Source: Candidatus Melainabacteria bacterium (GTDB lineage Bacteria > Cyanobacteriota > Vampirovibrionia > Gastranaerophilales > Gastranaerophilaceae). From it: a stretch of DNA of 64,000 nucleotides. Under the pieces are notes generated by a model that was not told the DNA's origin, ran no database searches, and saw only the letters and a program-made list of their open reading frames with translations. Within the stretch, counting starts at the first letter, position 1. The number at the start of each line of letters is the position of its first letter. The position numbers and the translations under genes were made by a program. Location of the stretch: NCBI GenBank assembly GCA_003258735.1, contig QHME01000002.1:124001-188000 (forward strand), in the 5' to 3' direction. This document shows positions 1 through 8,733 of this stretch, in pieces.

Positions 1-1
1 A

Positions 2-826
2 AAAACTCATTGGTATAAATTTCATAAAGTTCCAATCTTATTGAGTAATAATGACGTTTCAGGACTAATTACAATTATCAAAAACATTGATAATGAAAAA
101 ATTTTAGAAAACCGCAAAAGCCTTTTCTTAGCTACTCTTAGCCACGACTTAAAAAATCCGTTATTGGCTCAAATCAGCTCACTCGATTTGTTTAGCAAAG
201 GTACATTTGGAGAATTAAATGAAACTCAAAAAGAAATAATTGATTTAGTCTTGGAATCTTCACAATATATGCGCGACATGCTTTATTCATTGTTAAAAGC
301 CTTCAAAGATAATCATGGTTCTATCAAGTTTGAAAGACAATATTTTGATGTTTATAAATTAATTTCAAAAATTATTAAAGAAATGAACGATTTGGCAGTA
401 GAAAACAATATCAAAATCAATTTTGAATCAACTATCTCTGATAATAATAAAATGATTTATGCGGATGAAATTCAACTAAGACGTGTTGTTGGCAATATTT
501 TGAATAACGCAATCAGCTATGGCTACAAAAATACTGAAATCAATGTAAAAATGTGGACACAGGGTCCAAATTTGAAAATATCTTTTGAAAATACCAGTGA
601 TATTATCCCTGATGATTTGAAAAATATTATCTTTGATAAATATGTGTGTGGTAAAAATGTCACAAGTGGCTTAGGTATTGGTTTAGGTTTGTATTTTTGT
701 AAAAAAGTTTTGGAAGCTCACGAAGGAAATATTCACCTTGAAACCAACGGCAATCATAATAAATTTGTAATTAATTTGCCAATGCTTGATGAAAACACCG
801 TTACCATCAACGAAATTGTGTTATAA
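2..826 (+). CDS. Sensor histidine kinase, 5' end cut by window edge
   Basis: The frame is open to the left edge, so the gene starts outside the window; a TTG at 41 in the same frame is probably internal. The visible 274 residues begin with what looks like the end of a PAS-type domain. A HisKA dimerisation helix follows, with the phospho-acceptor His in LSHDLKNPL (visible residue about 48). An HATPase_c domain comes next, with an N box (VVGNILNNAIS), an F-box-like IFDKYV and a G2 box (GLGIGLGL). The G1 DxGxG motif is poorly preserved (ENTSDIIP), but the ATP lid and G2 are intact. The family autophosphorylates on His and passes phosphate to a response regulator; none is seen nearby. It resembles the kinase at 33065-34348 around the H and G2 boxes, so the two may be paralogues. 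Confidence 0.88.
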   Translation, partial: KTHWYKFHKVPILLSNNDVSGLITIIKNIDNEKILENRKSLFLATLSHDLKNPLLAQISSLDLFSKGTFGELNETQKEIIDLVLESSQYMRDMLYSLLKAFKDNHGSIKFERQYFDVYKLISKIIKEMNDLAVENNIKINFESTISDNNKMIYADEIQLRRVVGNILNNAISYGYKNTEINVKMWTQGPNLKISFENTSDIIPDDLKNIIFDKYVCGKNVTSGLGIGLGLYFCKKVLEAHEGNIHLETNGNHNKFVINLPMLDENTVTINEIVL

Positions 827-865
827 CTCGTCCTGTTCTGCCTAACAGTAGTTTTTGTGGTAAAA

Positions 866-931
866 ATGTATTTAATTGATATTAAAAATGGTAAAGACAG
901 AATCTCAGCTAAAAATATTAAAACTGAATGA
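866..931 (+). other. Short ORF overlapping the start region of the next gene
   Basis: A 21-codon ORF, MYLIDIKNGKDRI..KTE, runs from ATG 866 to TGA 929-931. Its stop overlaps an in-frame ATG of the next gene at 928 (ATGA). It could be a leader peptide coupled to that gene. It could also be the true N-terminus of the kinase separated by a single -1 frameshift, since residues 928-1032 of the downstream frame also read like protein. No clear Shine-Dalgarno precedes it. Both readings are inference. Confidence 0.25.
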
Positions 932-1032
932 TTAAGGATTGTGAACTTTCTAACATAAAAAATTTTACCACTAGCAAAAAAGTTTTTTCTCATGTATTAT
1001 ATTGTTCATACTCAATAAAATATGGAAAGAAC

Positions 1033-1893
1033 ATGCAATTGTTAATTGGAAAAGAATTAAACTCGAATGACAAAATCTATAAACCGGATTTTAATTCAAA
1101 GTCAGGCAGAGAATTATTAGCGTTTTATCTACAAACTAAATTCAGACAAATATTTTTGTTCGACAAAAAGCAAGAATTACCAATCATCAACAGTATCAAC
1201 CCCCATTTTATAGATAACTTTTCGCGCAGATTGATAAACAAACCCGCAAAACGCCTTTTAATTGGGGTCACAGGCGAATCGGCATCAGGGAAATCAACGA
1301 TTTGTCACGAGATTAAAAACGTTATTGAACAATTGGCAATGCCTGTTACTGTATTGAGTACCGACAACTATTTTAACGATATTTCTGCTTTAATCAACAA
1401 ATACGGCTCTTTTGATAATTTACGTGATAACGGCTACGATGTAGATGCTCCAACAAGTTTCCAACTAGACACTTTGCGCTCTGACTTGGAAGATTTGTCT
1501 GATGGCTTAGATATCAAAGCTCCAATGTATTTACCAAACGGAACAGGTGTATCAATGCCTAAAGCTATTGATATTCCGGCTCAAAAGATTATTGTTGTCG
1601 AAGGTATTGCAACAATGTACGAATCAGTAAAAGATGTTTTTGACATCAAAATTTATGTGGAAACTGAAAACGAATTGAGAAAAAACAGATTTATGACTCG
1701 TGCAGTTGAAGAACGTAATCAAAGTACGGATAATGCTGAAAAACATTGGAATTATATTGCACAAGCCGGAGAAAAATATGTTAAACCTTTCCGTAAGGAA
1801 GCTGATTTGGTAATCAACGGAAATTCTGATTTAAAATATTTTGCACACATGCTTGAATACATTTACGATATTACAAATAATTTCCAACAATAG
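1033..1893 (+). CDS. Uridine kinase / phosphoribulokinase-like P-loop kinase
   Basis: The encoded 286 residues contain a Walker A motif, GVTGESASGKST, near residue 78. A uridine-kinase-like STDNYF segment follows, then a DAPTSF segment in the usual uracil-nucleoside-binding region, and IIVVEGIATMY as the beta strand/Walker B equivalent. Uridine kinases phosphorylate uridine and cytidine in pyrimidine salvage; the exact substrate here is not proven. I chose ATG 1033 because GGAAAG lies just upstream. The frame is open back to another ATG at 928 (321 aa), which has no ribosome-binding site but forms an ATGA overlap with a small upstream ORF. The N-terminal 75 residues before the P-loop are longer than in a minimal Udk. 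Confidence 0.7.
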   Translation: MQLLIGKELNSNDKIYKPDFNSKSGRELLAFYLQTKFRQIFLFDKKQELPIINSINPHFIDNFSRRLINKPAKRLLIGVTGESASGKSTICHEIKNVIEQLAMPVTVLSTDNYFNDISALINKYGSFDNLRDNGYDVDAPTSFQLDTLRSDLEDLSDGLDIKAPMYLPNGTGVSMPKAIDIPAQKIIVVEGIATMYESVKDVFDIKIYVETENELRKNRFMTRAVEERNQSTDNAEKHWNYIAQAGEKYVKPFRKEADLVINGNSDLKYFAHMLEYIYDITNNFQQ

Positions 1894-1917
1894 GCTATTT
1901 GGCAATTGGATTGCTAA

Positions 1918-2100
1918 ATTATTAAAATGAAAAAGATTCTGAATCTACGCAGTCGCATAAAACGTGACCCCAGTTCGTTTCGCACTCTGCTCCTGCTGTT
2001 CAAAATGACATAGACCTATTTGTTCAATTTGAGGTTCCGAAACAAGTTCGGAATGACAGTTAAGCATGTAGGGTGGACCTCACTAGCCCACCTGTTAAAA
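1918..2100. repeat. Intergenic dispersed-repeat element with palindromic core
   Basis: No gene is seen between the kinase and the convergent prepilin gene. The stretch carries the palindrome TTCCGAA-ACAAG-TTCGGAA (2035-2053) followed by TGACA. It is preceded by TGACATAGACCTAT and TTGTTCAATTTGAGG. The first of these recurs at about 22384, and the TGTTCAATT..GAG..TTC..GAAACAAG unit recurs inverted at about 26770-26800. It therefore belongs to a dispersed intergenic repeat family described in the findings. Confidence 0.7.
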
Positions 2101-2122
2101 TTTTATCTTGCCATCGGAATTC

Positions 2123-2815
2123 CTACCACGGATAACTATTTGGAATTTCCCAGCCATTTGCACGGATTAACGCCGCACAATAAAAACCATCACCGGTTTT
2201 AGAACAACTCCGTCTAATTTCTCCATCAGTTTTATTCGCCCCATAAGGAATAATAGAGTCTTCTTCCTCTATTCTATACAAAAAGAAAACATCTTTACCA
2301 AATTGATTGGGTTTTTCAGCTCCATTTATATCAACAATTATAATCCTATTATTATTTGACATAATTAAGTCACTATCGTTAGGAAAAATTGAATAAGTAT
2401 ACATAAACCCATCCATTGTCAAAAATGGAGTTCTGTCACCAAAGTTCGGATTACTATAAGCTCCTCTTTCAGTACCATTCAGATAAATCCAAGGCGCAGT
2501 AGATTTATAACCACAATCGGTCACAGGATTACAAACTTGAGCAATTTTCATATAAGGTCTGAAATATTTATCTATAAATTCATTCTGAGGCAAAGTTCTA
2601 TCCCAATTTTCAACTTCACCGTTTTCAGATTCAGAGAGTTTTATTGCCTGATTTATTGAAGATACCGCGCGCTTTAATTTAGCAGCTGTGACATGTTTTT
2701 TGTGAGCAGTCATAAGTGTTGGAATAGTCAATGCCGCCACAACTCCAATTATACCAAGTGTGATTAATACCTCTGCCAATGTAAAACCACAATTCTTTTC
2801 CAAACATTTGAACAT
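2123..2815 (-). CDS. Prepilin-like protein with type IV N-terminal methylation signal (copy 1)
   Basis: The product is 230 residues. A 10-residue leader ends at Gly10, followed by FTLAEV with Glu at +5 and a hydrophobic helix to about residue 32. This is the class III signal processed by prepilin peptidase. The C-terminal half is a globular pseudopilin-like domain with several Cys, ending C-x2-L-I-x2-NGWEIPNSYPW; this tail is shared with the prepilins at 11117 and 61082. I chose ATG 2815 because GAGGG lies six bases upstream; the earlier ATG at 2827 lacks a ribosome-binding site. It is divergent from a small HTH gene at 2905. It is probably a minor or structural pilin of a type IV pilus or type II secretion-like machine; the machinery genes are not in the window. 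Confidence 0.85.
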   Translation of the reverse strand: MFKCLEKNCGFTLAEVLITLGIIGVVAALTIPTLMTAHKKHVTAAKLKRAVSSINQAIKLSESENGEVENWDRTLPQNEFIDKYFRPYMKIAQVCNPVTDCGYKSTAPWIYLNGTERGAYSNPNFGDRTPFLTMDGFMYTYSIFPNDSDLIMSNNNRIIIVDINGAEKPNQFGKDVFFLYRIEEEDSIIPYGANKTDGEIRRSCSKTGDGFYCAALIRANGWEIPNSYPW

Positions 2816-2829
2816 ATCAGCCCTCATTT

Positions 2830-2882
2830 TTATAACTTATTACTTATTATTTACAACTTATAGCACAATACAAGTTATAAGT
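2830..2882. promoter_or_regulatory. Candidate operator between prepilin 1 and its HTH gene
   Basis: The 89-bp divergent gap holds repeated AACTTATA-type half-sites. There is a 9-bp inverted repeat, TTATAACTT (2830-2838) with AAGTTATAA (2872-2880). A second nested 7-bp pair is ACTTATA (2856-2862) with TATAAGT (2876-2882). Its position between a regulator gene and its divergent neighbour suggests binding by the HTH protein; this is inference. Confidence 0.45.
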
Positions 2883-2904
2883 CAAAGTTTATAGAATTAT
2901 AACT

Positions 2905-3126
2905 ATGAATAAAAAAGAATTATTGAAAATTTTTGGAAAAAATGTAAAAATCGAACGCATCAAAAAAGACCTGACACAAGAACAATTGGCTGAAAAAATG
3001 GATGTCAGCCAAAACTACATCGCCTGTATAGAAACAGGTAAACAAAATATGTCTTTAGGCAAAATTTTGGAACTTGCACAAAACTTAAACACTGATATTC
3101 ACAATTTGCTCAGCTTTAATAAATAA
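2905..3126 (+). CDS. Small XRE-family HTH regulator
   Basis: The protein is 73 residues and almost entirely one HTH_3 (Cro/C1) domain. The scaffold VKIERIKKDLTQEQLAEKM-x-VSQNYIACIETGK is typical of this family. It is a stand-alone DNA-binding protein with no effector domain. It is divergent from prepilin copy 1 and overlaps the convergent yjbQ-like gene by 11 bp at its 3' end. The same arrangement occurs at 10835/11117. Likely role: control of the adjacent prepilin gene and of itself. Confidence 0.85.
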   Translation: MNKKELLKIFGKNVKIERIKKDLTQEQLAEKMDVSQNYIACIETGKQNMSLGKILELAQNLNTDIHNLLSFNK

Positions 3127-3532
3127 TTTGGACATTTACCTGACGCGCACGCGCCTTGTTATCAAAATCAATCAAAATCACCTGTTGCCACTGTCCTAAC
3201 TGCAATACACCATCAATTAACGGAACATGAGTCGAATTTCCAATAATTGAAGCTCTCACATGAGCGTATCCATTGCCATCATGCCACATTTCATCGTGGT
3301 GATAAATAGCATTTGTTGGTGCAATTTTTTCTAAAGCTTCAGGCAAGTCAACCAACAACCCTGGTTCAAACTCAATATTGGTAATTGAAACCGTACTACC
3401 TTGCGCATAAATAAACACGACCGCATTTTGCAATTGGTGGGTGTAAACAACATTACGAATTTGCGGAGTTATATCAATTATATCCGTATTCCCTTTAGTG
3501 TGAATGGTAAAAACATCATTAATAATAGTCAT
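3116..3532 (-). CDS. yjbQ: YjbQ/UPF0047 family protein
   Basis: A 138-residue single-domain protein of the UPF0047 (YjbQ) family. Recognisable features are the AVVFIYAQGSTVSI strand, the NAIYHHDEMWHDGNGYAHV segment with clustered His residues, and the GTWQ-like LGQWQQVILIDFD near the C-terminus. Family members have been reported to have thiamine-phosphate-synthase-like side activity, but the physiological role is unsettled. The length matches the family. The start at 3532 has only a distant purine-rich stretch upstream. It is convergent and overlapping with the HTH gene at 2905. Confidence 0.85.
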   Translation of the reverse strand: MTIINDVFTIHTKGNTDIIDITPQIRNVVYTHQLQNAVVFIYAQGSTVSITNIEFEPGLLVDLPEALEKIAPTNAIYHHDEMWHDGNGYAHVRASIIGNSTHVPLIDGVLQLGQWQQVILIDFDNKARARQVNVQIIY

Positions 3533-3651
3533 GGTTAAAACATATACCCCTTTTATCTAATTGTAAAAAGAAAAACACCTAAATGCAACGAGGTATTTAT
3601 AAATATTAAGTAAACCTGAACAGGAGATGTAAAAACACACCACGTACCTAA

Positions 3652-4242
3652 TTAAAGAGATTTTATAACAATCAAATTCCTTGTGTGATCTTCGTCTAGT
3701 GGGAGCTTGTACTCAATAATTTCAACAATTTTTGCCTTATATTTTTTCAAAACTTTGCTAGCCTCGTCAATTTCTTCTGGAGTTTTGCGAGATTTATATG
3801 CTACAAAATATCCACCTTTTTTAAGTTTTGGCAGGGCATATTCACAAATATTTTTCAACGATGAAACAGCTCGAGAAGTAACAACATCAAAAGTTCCATC
3901 AAGCTTTTCAACCCTTGAACAAACAGGCGTTAGATTTTCAACACCCAAGAATTTTGCTATTGATTCAATTGCTCTGATTTTTTTTGCAATGCTATCAACA
4001 GCTGTAACCTTGATTTTTGGGTATTTTATTGCAATCGGAAGAGCAGGAAAGCCTCCACCTGTCCCAATATCCAACAGAGTATTGGGCATTTTATATTTAT
4101 CAAAAAATTCACTAATTGCAAGAGAATCGCAAACATGTTTTTCCCACAAGAATTTTTCATCATTTTTAGAAATTAAATTCACCTTTGAATTTTCTGCTAA
4201 AAATGCTTTCATATATTCGCTGTATAATTCTTTATTTTCCAT
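3652..4242 (-). CDS. rsmG: 16S rRNA (guanine527-N7)-methyltransferase RsmG
   Basis: The 196-residue protein has the SAM-binding motif I LLDIGTGGGFPALP and motif II VTAVDSIAKK, with the RAV(S)S segment (VTSRAVSSL) typical of RsmG/GidB. It methylates G527 of 16S rRNA, a decoding-site modification. Its ATG lies inside the end of the upstream AAA/TPR gene (11-bp overlap) and has AGGAAA upstream, so the two are translationally linked and presumably co-transcribed with the GGDEF gene. Confidence 0.93.
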   Translation of the reverse strand: MENKELYSEYMKAFLAENSKVNLISKNDEKFLWEKHVCDSLAISEFFDKYKMPNTLLDIGTGGGFPALPIAIKYPKIKVTAVDSIAKKIRAIESIAKFLGVENLTPVCSRVEKLDGTFDVVTSRAVSSLKNICEYALPKLKKGGYFVAYKSRKTPEEIDEASKVLKKYKAKIVEIIEYKLPLDEDHTRNLIVIKSL

Positions 4243-6643
4243 ATTTTTCCTGATATTTTACTAATTCCTGTTCAGTTACTCGACGTTTTACATCATTCAG
4301 CCGAATAACTATTTTTTCTATATTATCCTTGGTAAAGGATTTTTCTGCAACCTTATATGCTTCCATAAAATACTTATATGCATGTTCATTATCACGACGT
4401 CGGAAATAAAAATCACCAATCTCCAATGATGCACCTGCTATATAAAAAGCTTCCTTCAAGAGTTTTGCATATTCCAGCGCCTTGAATAAATATTCCAAAG
4501 ACTTTTCATCACTAACAGATGAGAAAATCTCCGCCAAATGAATCGCTGAACCATACAACCCACCGTAATTTTTCATCACCGTATCAATTTTGATACTTTC
4601 GTTATAATATTTCACAGCAGCTTTTGTAGAACCTGCTTCATCGTATAATTCTGCAATATTTGCCAAGGCTTTTGACAAATATCTGTTATGTTTCGGGTTA
4701 GAATCTAAGCTAATACATTTTTTGTAAAACTCTGCAGCCGTACGTGGATCATCCAGCTCATCACTTGTTACTGCATATTTATAATAAAGTTCTGAAACAA
4801 CAGATTTATCCGTTCCAAGTTCAACTAACGGAAGTGATTTTTTATAATATTTATATTCTGAATGTAAATCATTTGCCAATTTTGCACAAGCCAAATTTAC
4901 TCGGATTGCCAATTCATTAGGCAAATCTTGAGCCTTTTCAAGTTCAGAAAGAATAAATTTTGCATTGTCATGTTTGTACATCAAGTAGTAAATATTTGCG
5001 ATTGCAAGCTTGGTTTCATAAACCTTTTCCTGATTGGATGCATTAACATAAAAATCCTGAGCCTGAGTATAATACTCTAAAGCCTCGTACCAATCGGACA
5101 ATTTTTGATAAGCTTGAGCCAATTTTGTATAAATCACCGGCAAAAAAGTATAAAAATCATCATCTGATGTTTTTGTTAATGCATTTTGATAAAGCATCAC
5201 AACGCGCTTGTAGTTATAACTTTGTTCTTCTTTCTTAGCCGCATTAAGCAACTGTTTCAAACTCATGCCGGAACTTTCTTTTTCAAGCATATTATCTTGG
5301 GAAGTTGTTGAAACAAAATCTTTAATAGAATCAGCAATATTATCCAAAATCGCGCTATCATCAATAATAAAGCTGATTTTGTTAATTTTTTCTTCTTTTG
5401 TTTCCTCAATTTCCGGTTTAACCACATCTTCAACCTGTGGAGCTTTTTGTTCGACAGGCAAAATCGAAGGTTCAACAAGCATAGGCTGAACAACTTTTGG
5501 ATTTATCACAGGCTTTTTCGGAATAAACATACTGTGATACTCAATTTCATTGCGCATAGTTTGCCTTGAAAGTTTTAAATCTCTTTCCAACGGTTTTAGT
5601 GGCAACTGAGTATTATACAAATCAATACAGGCACTATGTAGTTTAATCATAACATTTTCAGGGATTTGGTTTTCCAAAACCTCTCTAAAAATGTCTTTCA
5701 AATACAAGCATTCACCTTCAACCGACAAAATCGAATTTTGTACAAAAAACATTATCCTGCTTTCGTCATATAAATGTAATGATTTTATCAGATTAAAATG
5801 AATAGGAATTCTCATAACTGTTAAAAGCCTGAACAAATGCGCACTAATCGGATCTACTAGTGACAAAGCTTCCCTTATAATAAACTCAGGGAATGCCATA
5901 TAACTTTTTGAATACAATTCTAAAAAATTAACCAAAGTTAATTGACGCAAATTCATTATATTAACAGTCAAAAGCAAATAATTGTAATACCCTTTTGAAA
6001 GTTTGTACAATTCATTCGATAATACTCCGATTTGCTTTATTCCATTATCTTTCAAAAATTTTTCAAAGATTTTTTGAGAAAAAGCAAGGGTTGTAACCTT
6101 GTCAAATTCAATATCAGAAAAATCATAATTAGAAAAAGTTTTTGCAATCAATATAACTTTAACATTTTGGAAAGACAGCAAATGTTGAACAAAATTCACA
6201 ATATCAGATTTGTTTTCTTTCACAATTGCGTCAAACGAATCCAAAACCACCAAAATAGGTGCAGATATTGAATGAAAATACGAATTAATTTTTTGAGCAA
6301 AATTATCCACTTTAATTTTTGGTGGAGAAATTTTGCCCATCAAATGGTAATATCTGAATGACTCAAAAAAGCTCAACAGCATATCATCAAGAATGGTTGT
6401 CTCAAGACAGTTGTATCTTAATAAAATTGTTTCAGGAGTCAGCGAATCTGTTGCAAGTTTGACAACTTGAGATTTTCCACTCCCCCTAAAACCGTTCACC
6501 AAAAGCAACTTTTTATCATTCATCAAAAAATCACAAACTTGTCCGATTTGTTTTTCATTGTTTTCTATCAGGCAAGAACTCATAGGATATTCACTTGGAA
6601 TATCTTTTATATTTATGGATTTTTCAATAAATTTACTGTTCAT
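4232..6643 (-). CDS. AAA/STAND-type ATPase with C-terminal TPR array
   Basis: An 803-residue protein. The N-terminal P-loop NTPase has Walker A GFRGSGKS at about residue 51 and Walker B ILVVLDSFDAI at about residue 130, with an Orc1/AAA_16-like layout. A charged linker rich in Pro, Glu and Lys (about residues 370-430) leads to a helical C-terminus with repeated tetratricopeptide units (for example YYTQAQDFY and AAEFYKKCISLD) to the end. The architecture resembles STAND signalling ATPases in which repeats sense a ligand or partner. ATG 6643 is preferred over the preceding TTG. It starts seven bases after the stop of the GGDEF gene, so co-expression with a c-di-GMP enzyme is likely. The target is unknown. 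Confidence 0.75.
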   Translation of the reverse strand: MNSKFIEKSINIKDIPSEYPMSSCLIENNEKQIGQVCDFLMNDKKLLLVNGFRGSGKSQVVKLATDSLTPETILLRYNCLETTILDDMLLSFFESFRYYHLMGKISPPKIKVDNFAQKINSYFHSISAPILVVLDSFDAIVKENKSDIVNFVQHLLSFQNVKVILIAKTFSNYDFSDIEFDKVTTLAFSQKIFEKFLKDNGIKQIGVLSNELYKLSKGYYNYLLLTVNIMNLRQLTLVNFLELYSKSYMAFPEFIIREALSLVDPISAHLFRLLTVMRIPIHFNLIKSLHLYDESRIMFFVQNSILSVEGECLYLKDIFREVLENQIPENVMIKLHSACIDLYNTQLPLKPLERDLKLSRQTMRNEIEYHSMFIPKKPVINPKVVQPMLVEPSILPVEQKAPQVEDVVKPEIEETKEEKINKISFIIDDSAILDNIADSIKDFVSTTSQDNMLEKESSGMSLKQLLNAAKKEEQSYNYKRVVMLYQNALTKTSDDDFYTFLPVIYTKLAQAYQKLSDWYEALEYYTQAQDFYVNASNQEKVYETKLAIANIYYLMYKHDNAKFILSELEKAQDLPNELAIRVNLACAKLANDLHSEYKYYKKSLPLVELGTDKSVVSELYYKYAVTSDELDDPRTAAEFYKKCISLDSNPKHNRYLSKALANIAELYDEAGSTKAAVKYYNESIKIDTVMKNYGGLYGSAIHLAEIFSSVSDEKSLEYLFKALEYAKLLKEAFYIAGASLEIGDFYFRRRDNEHAYKYFMEAYKVAEKSFTKDNIEKIVIRLNDVKRRVTEQELVKYQEKYGK

Positions 6644-6650
6644 CAATTTT

Positions 6651-8354
6651 TTAATTTACTCTGTTTCTGCCATTTTCCTTTGCGTGATATAGACGTTTAT
6701 CTGCGGATTCAATTATGATTGCCGGAGTTTCACCATCCGCACCATAAGTAGAAACACCCAAACTTATTGTAACATTGCTTTCTTTTCCGTTAGCAAGTTT
6801 GCATTTTTTCTCTGAAACAATGGTACACAATTTGTTTGCAATACCAACAGCTTCCTCATATTTTGTATTTGGCAGAATAATACTCATTTCTTCTCCGCCA
6901 TATCTACATACTATATCGGTCGCTCTGACATTTTTCTTTAATGCGAAAGCAACTTGTCTCAACACAGCATCTCCTGATTGGTGTCCATAAGTATCATTGA
7001 ATTTTTTGAAAAAGTCGATATCAATAATAATCAAAGATAATGGAACTCCATAACGTTTTGAATGCGAAACCTGATTTTGCATTTGTTCTTGAAAATATCT
7101 GTGGTTATATAATTCTGTCAAACCGTCTGTTGTTGCTAATTTATACTGAGCATCAAAATCTCGAGATTTAATTAAATATTTGATAATCACTGCCAAAATA
7201 AATGCAAAGATTGCAAAAGCCACAGGTGAAACTATTTTTATCCAATAATAATTCATTCTCATCAATTCATACGCAAAAAGAACATATACCGTATAAATTG
7301 TAAATGACAATCCAAATGCTGTAGGCATAGATTGAATTTTCAAAACGGCTAACACTGTCATCAATGCCAAAACTAAACCAGCAAGAAGATTCACATATTC
7401 AGGGCATTTTTTTATCAAACTACCGTCTAACAAATTATTTACATAAGTTGCCTGAACCTCAACCCCCGGATAAACTTTATCAACAGGAACGGTTTTTATG
7501 TCAAACAAACTTGCTGCAGTTGCACCAAAATAAACAATTTTGTTATGAAAATCATAATCAAAAGTTTCTCCACCATCTGCTGCTTTCAGGAGTTTGTACA
7601 TAGGAATATTTTCAAATGTTTCGGCAGGTCCATACCAATTCAAAATAACACTAGCCTCATCATCAGACTGAACCTTTTTCATCATGCCTGAACCCTGAGC
7701 TACCAAATACCCCAATTGAGGATAATATTTGTTATTATATTTTAGATACAAAGGCATTTTACGTAGCACGCCATCATCAGAACGCGAAACATTAATCATA
7801 CCAATATGAGATGTCGCATCCAAAATTCCCTGCAAAATAATTCGGCAATTTGAATATTCAATCGGATTATCAGCCACACTATCAGGGCTTATAGCTAATT
7901 TATCTGGAAGTTGTTGAGCTTTTCTCAAATCTTCAGGTTGGTTATCTAAATTCATAGAAGTGTATACATTATCATATTTTTTAAACACATCAACCAAAGA
8001 ATTGTCAGCTGATATCGCACTTTTCATTGATTTTACAAACATCAGGTCAAATGCAACAGTTTTTGGTTTTTGAGATTCAATATAATCAACCATCTTTGCA
8101 TACATATCGCGTCTTAGCGGCCACTCACCATAATGATCCAATATGTATTCATAACTTGCATCATCAATTGCCACTATCACAATATCTTTGTTATGTTCAC
8201 GCACTCCTGATTTTGCTATAACATTTTGGCGAATATCAAAAGTCCTGTTTTCCATCGAATTAATGAACGACACAAAACTTCCGTTCTTAACACTGAAACA
8301 CAATAACAACGCAAAAACGGAAATCCACAAAATATATAAAACTTTTTTCAACAT
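6651..8354 (-). CDS. CHASE2-GGDEF membrane diguanylate cyclase
   Basis: A 567-residue protein. One N-terminal membrane segment (about 5-22) is followed by a large extracytoplasmic CHASE2 sensor domain (about 30-320; DIVIVAIDDASYE and FDLMF are characteristic). Three membrane helices (about 322-395) precede a GGDEF domain (about 405-567). The active-site loop is YGGEEMS (485-491). An inhibitory I-site RxxD (RATD) lies five residues before GGEE, so product inhibition is expected. It should make cyclic di-GMP from two GTP in response to an external cue. No PilZ or EAL protein is in the window. It leads the operon with the AAA-TPR protein and rsmG. Confidence 0.92.
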   Translation of the reverse strand: MLKKVLYILWISVFALLLCFSVKNGSFVSFINSMENRTFDIRQNVIAKSGVREHNKDIVIVAIDDASYEYILDHYGEWPLRRDMYAKMVDYIESQKPKTVAFDLMFVKSMKSAISADNSLVDVFKKYDNVYTSMNLDNQPEDLRKAQQLPDKLAISPDSVADNPIEYSNCRIILQGILDATSHIGMINVSRSDDGVLRKMPLYLKYNNKYYPQLGYLVAQGSGMMKKVQSDDEASVILNWYGPAETFENIPMYKLLKAADGGETFDYDFHNKIVYFGATAASLFDIKTVPVDKVYPGVEVQATYVNNLLDGSLIKKCPEYVNLLAGLVLALMTVLAVLKIQSMPTAFGLSFTIYTVYVLFAYELMRMNYYWIKIVSPVAFAIFAFILAVIIKYLIKSRDFDAQYKLATTDGLTELYNHRYFQEQMQNQVSHSKRYGVPLSLIIIDIDFFKKFNDTYGHQSGDAVLRQVAFALKKNVRATDIVCRYGGEEMSIILPNTKYEEAVGIANKLCTIVSEKKCKLANGKESNVTISLGVSTYGADGETPAIIIESADKRLYHAKENGRNRVN

Positions 8355-8368
8355 TGCTCCAACCTTTG

Positions 8369-8608
8369 TTAATCTACGTTTTTAGTATAATTTAACATAG
8401 CAACATTAGCAAGAATATTTTTTACCACGAACTTTTTTTCTAAAATTTGATTATTTAATTTTAAAATTTCAGTAGAATAAGACAACTCATCAGGATGAGT
8501 CAAATAGCGCAACAAGCATTGTTCGTGAATATTCGTCATAGCCAAAATCCTTCTAAGGGTAACAACATTATGATTATCGCAAAATTGTCTGATAAATAAA
8601 TCAACCTT
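8369..8608 (-). pseudogene. Small unrecognised ORF, possibly a gene remnant
   Basis: The frame is open from 8608 (after TAA at 8609-8611) to TAA at 8369-8371 and reads like real protein: DLFIRQFCDN, then LRRILAMTNIHEQ, then YLTHPDELSYSTEI and KFVVKNILANVA. An ATG at 8539 preceded by AGAAGG would give a 56-residue protein. The protein-like reading continues about 22 codons upstream of that ATG to an in-frame stop, which suggests the 3' remnant of a longer gene. A protein-like frame without a start also runs on the plus strand at about 8596-8676. I do not recognise either. Confidence 0.35.
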
Positions 8609-8676
8609 TTATAGAATTTGAACAAGAATTTCTAGTACGATTAAAGGATGAAAGTTATGACGACTTTATTATTAAA

Positions 8677-8709
8677 ATAGTGGCGCGGAAGTTCCTTCCG
8701 CGCCACTAT
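8677..8709 (-). terminator. Perfect GC-rich hairpin after the S41 protease gene
   Basis: Arms ATAGTGGCGCGGAA (8677-8690) and TTCCGCGCCACTAT (8696-8709) pair perfectly around a 5-base loop. It lies 24 bases downstream of the protease stop on the minus strand and is followed there by ATTTTAATAAT, a weak U-rich tract. It is most simply an intrinsic terminator. Confidence 0.75.
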
Positions 8710-8733
8710 AAACACATTTTCTTGAATCAAAAC

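Noticed and set aside
754..993. 79-codon minus-strand ORF
   Set aside because: It overlaps the end of the histidine kinase and the start of the kinase gene on the other strand and shows no domain or ribosome-binding site.
2020..2202. 60-codon ORF across the intergenic repeat and the 3' end of prepilin copy 1
   Set aside because: It is built on the dispersed palindrome and overlaps a well-supported gene on the other strand.
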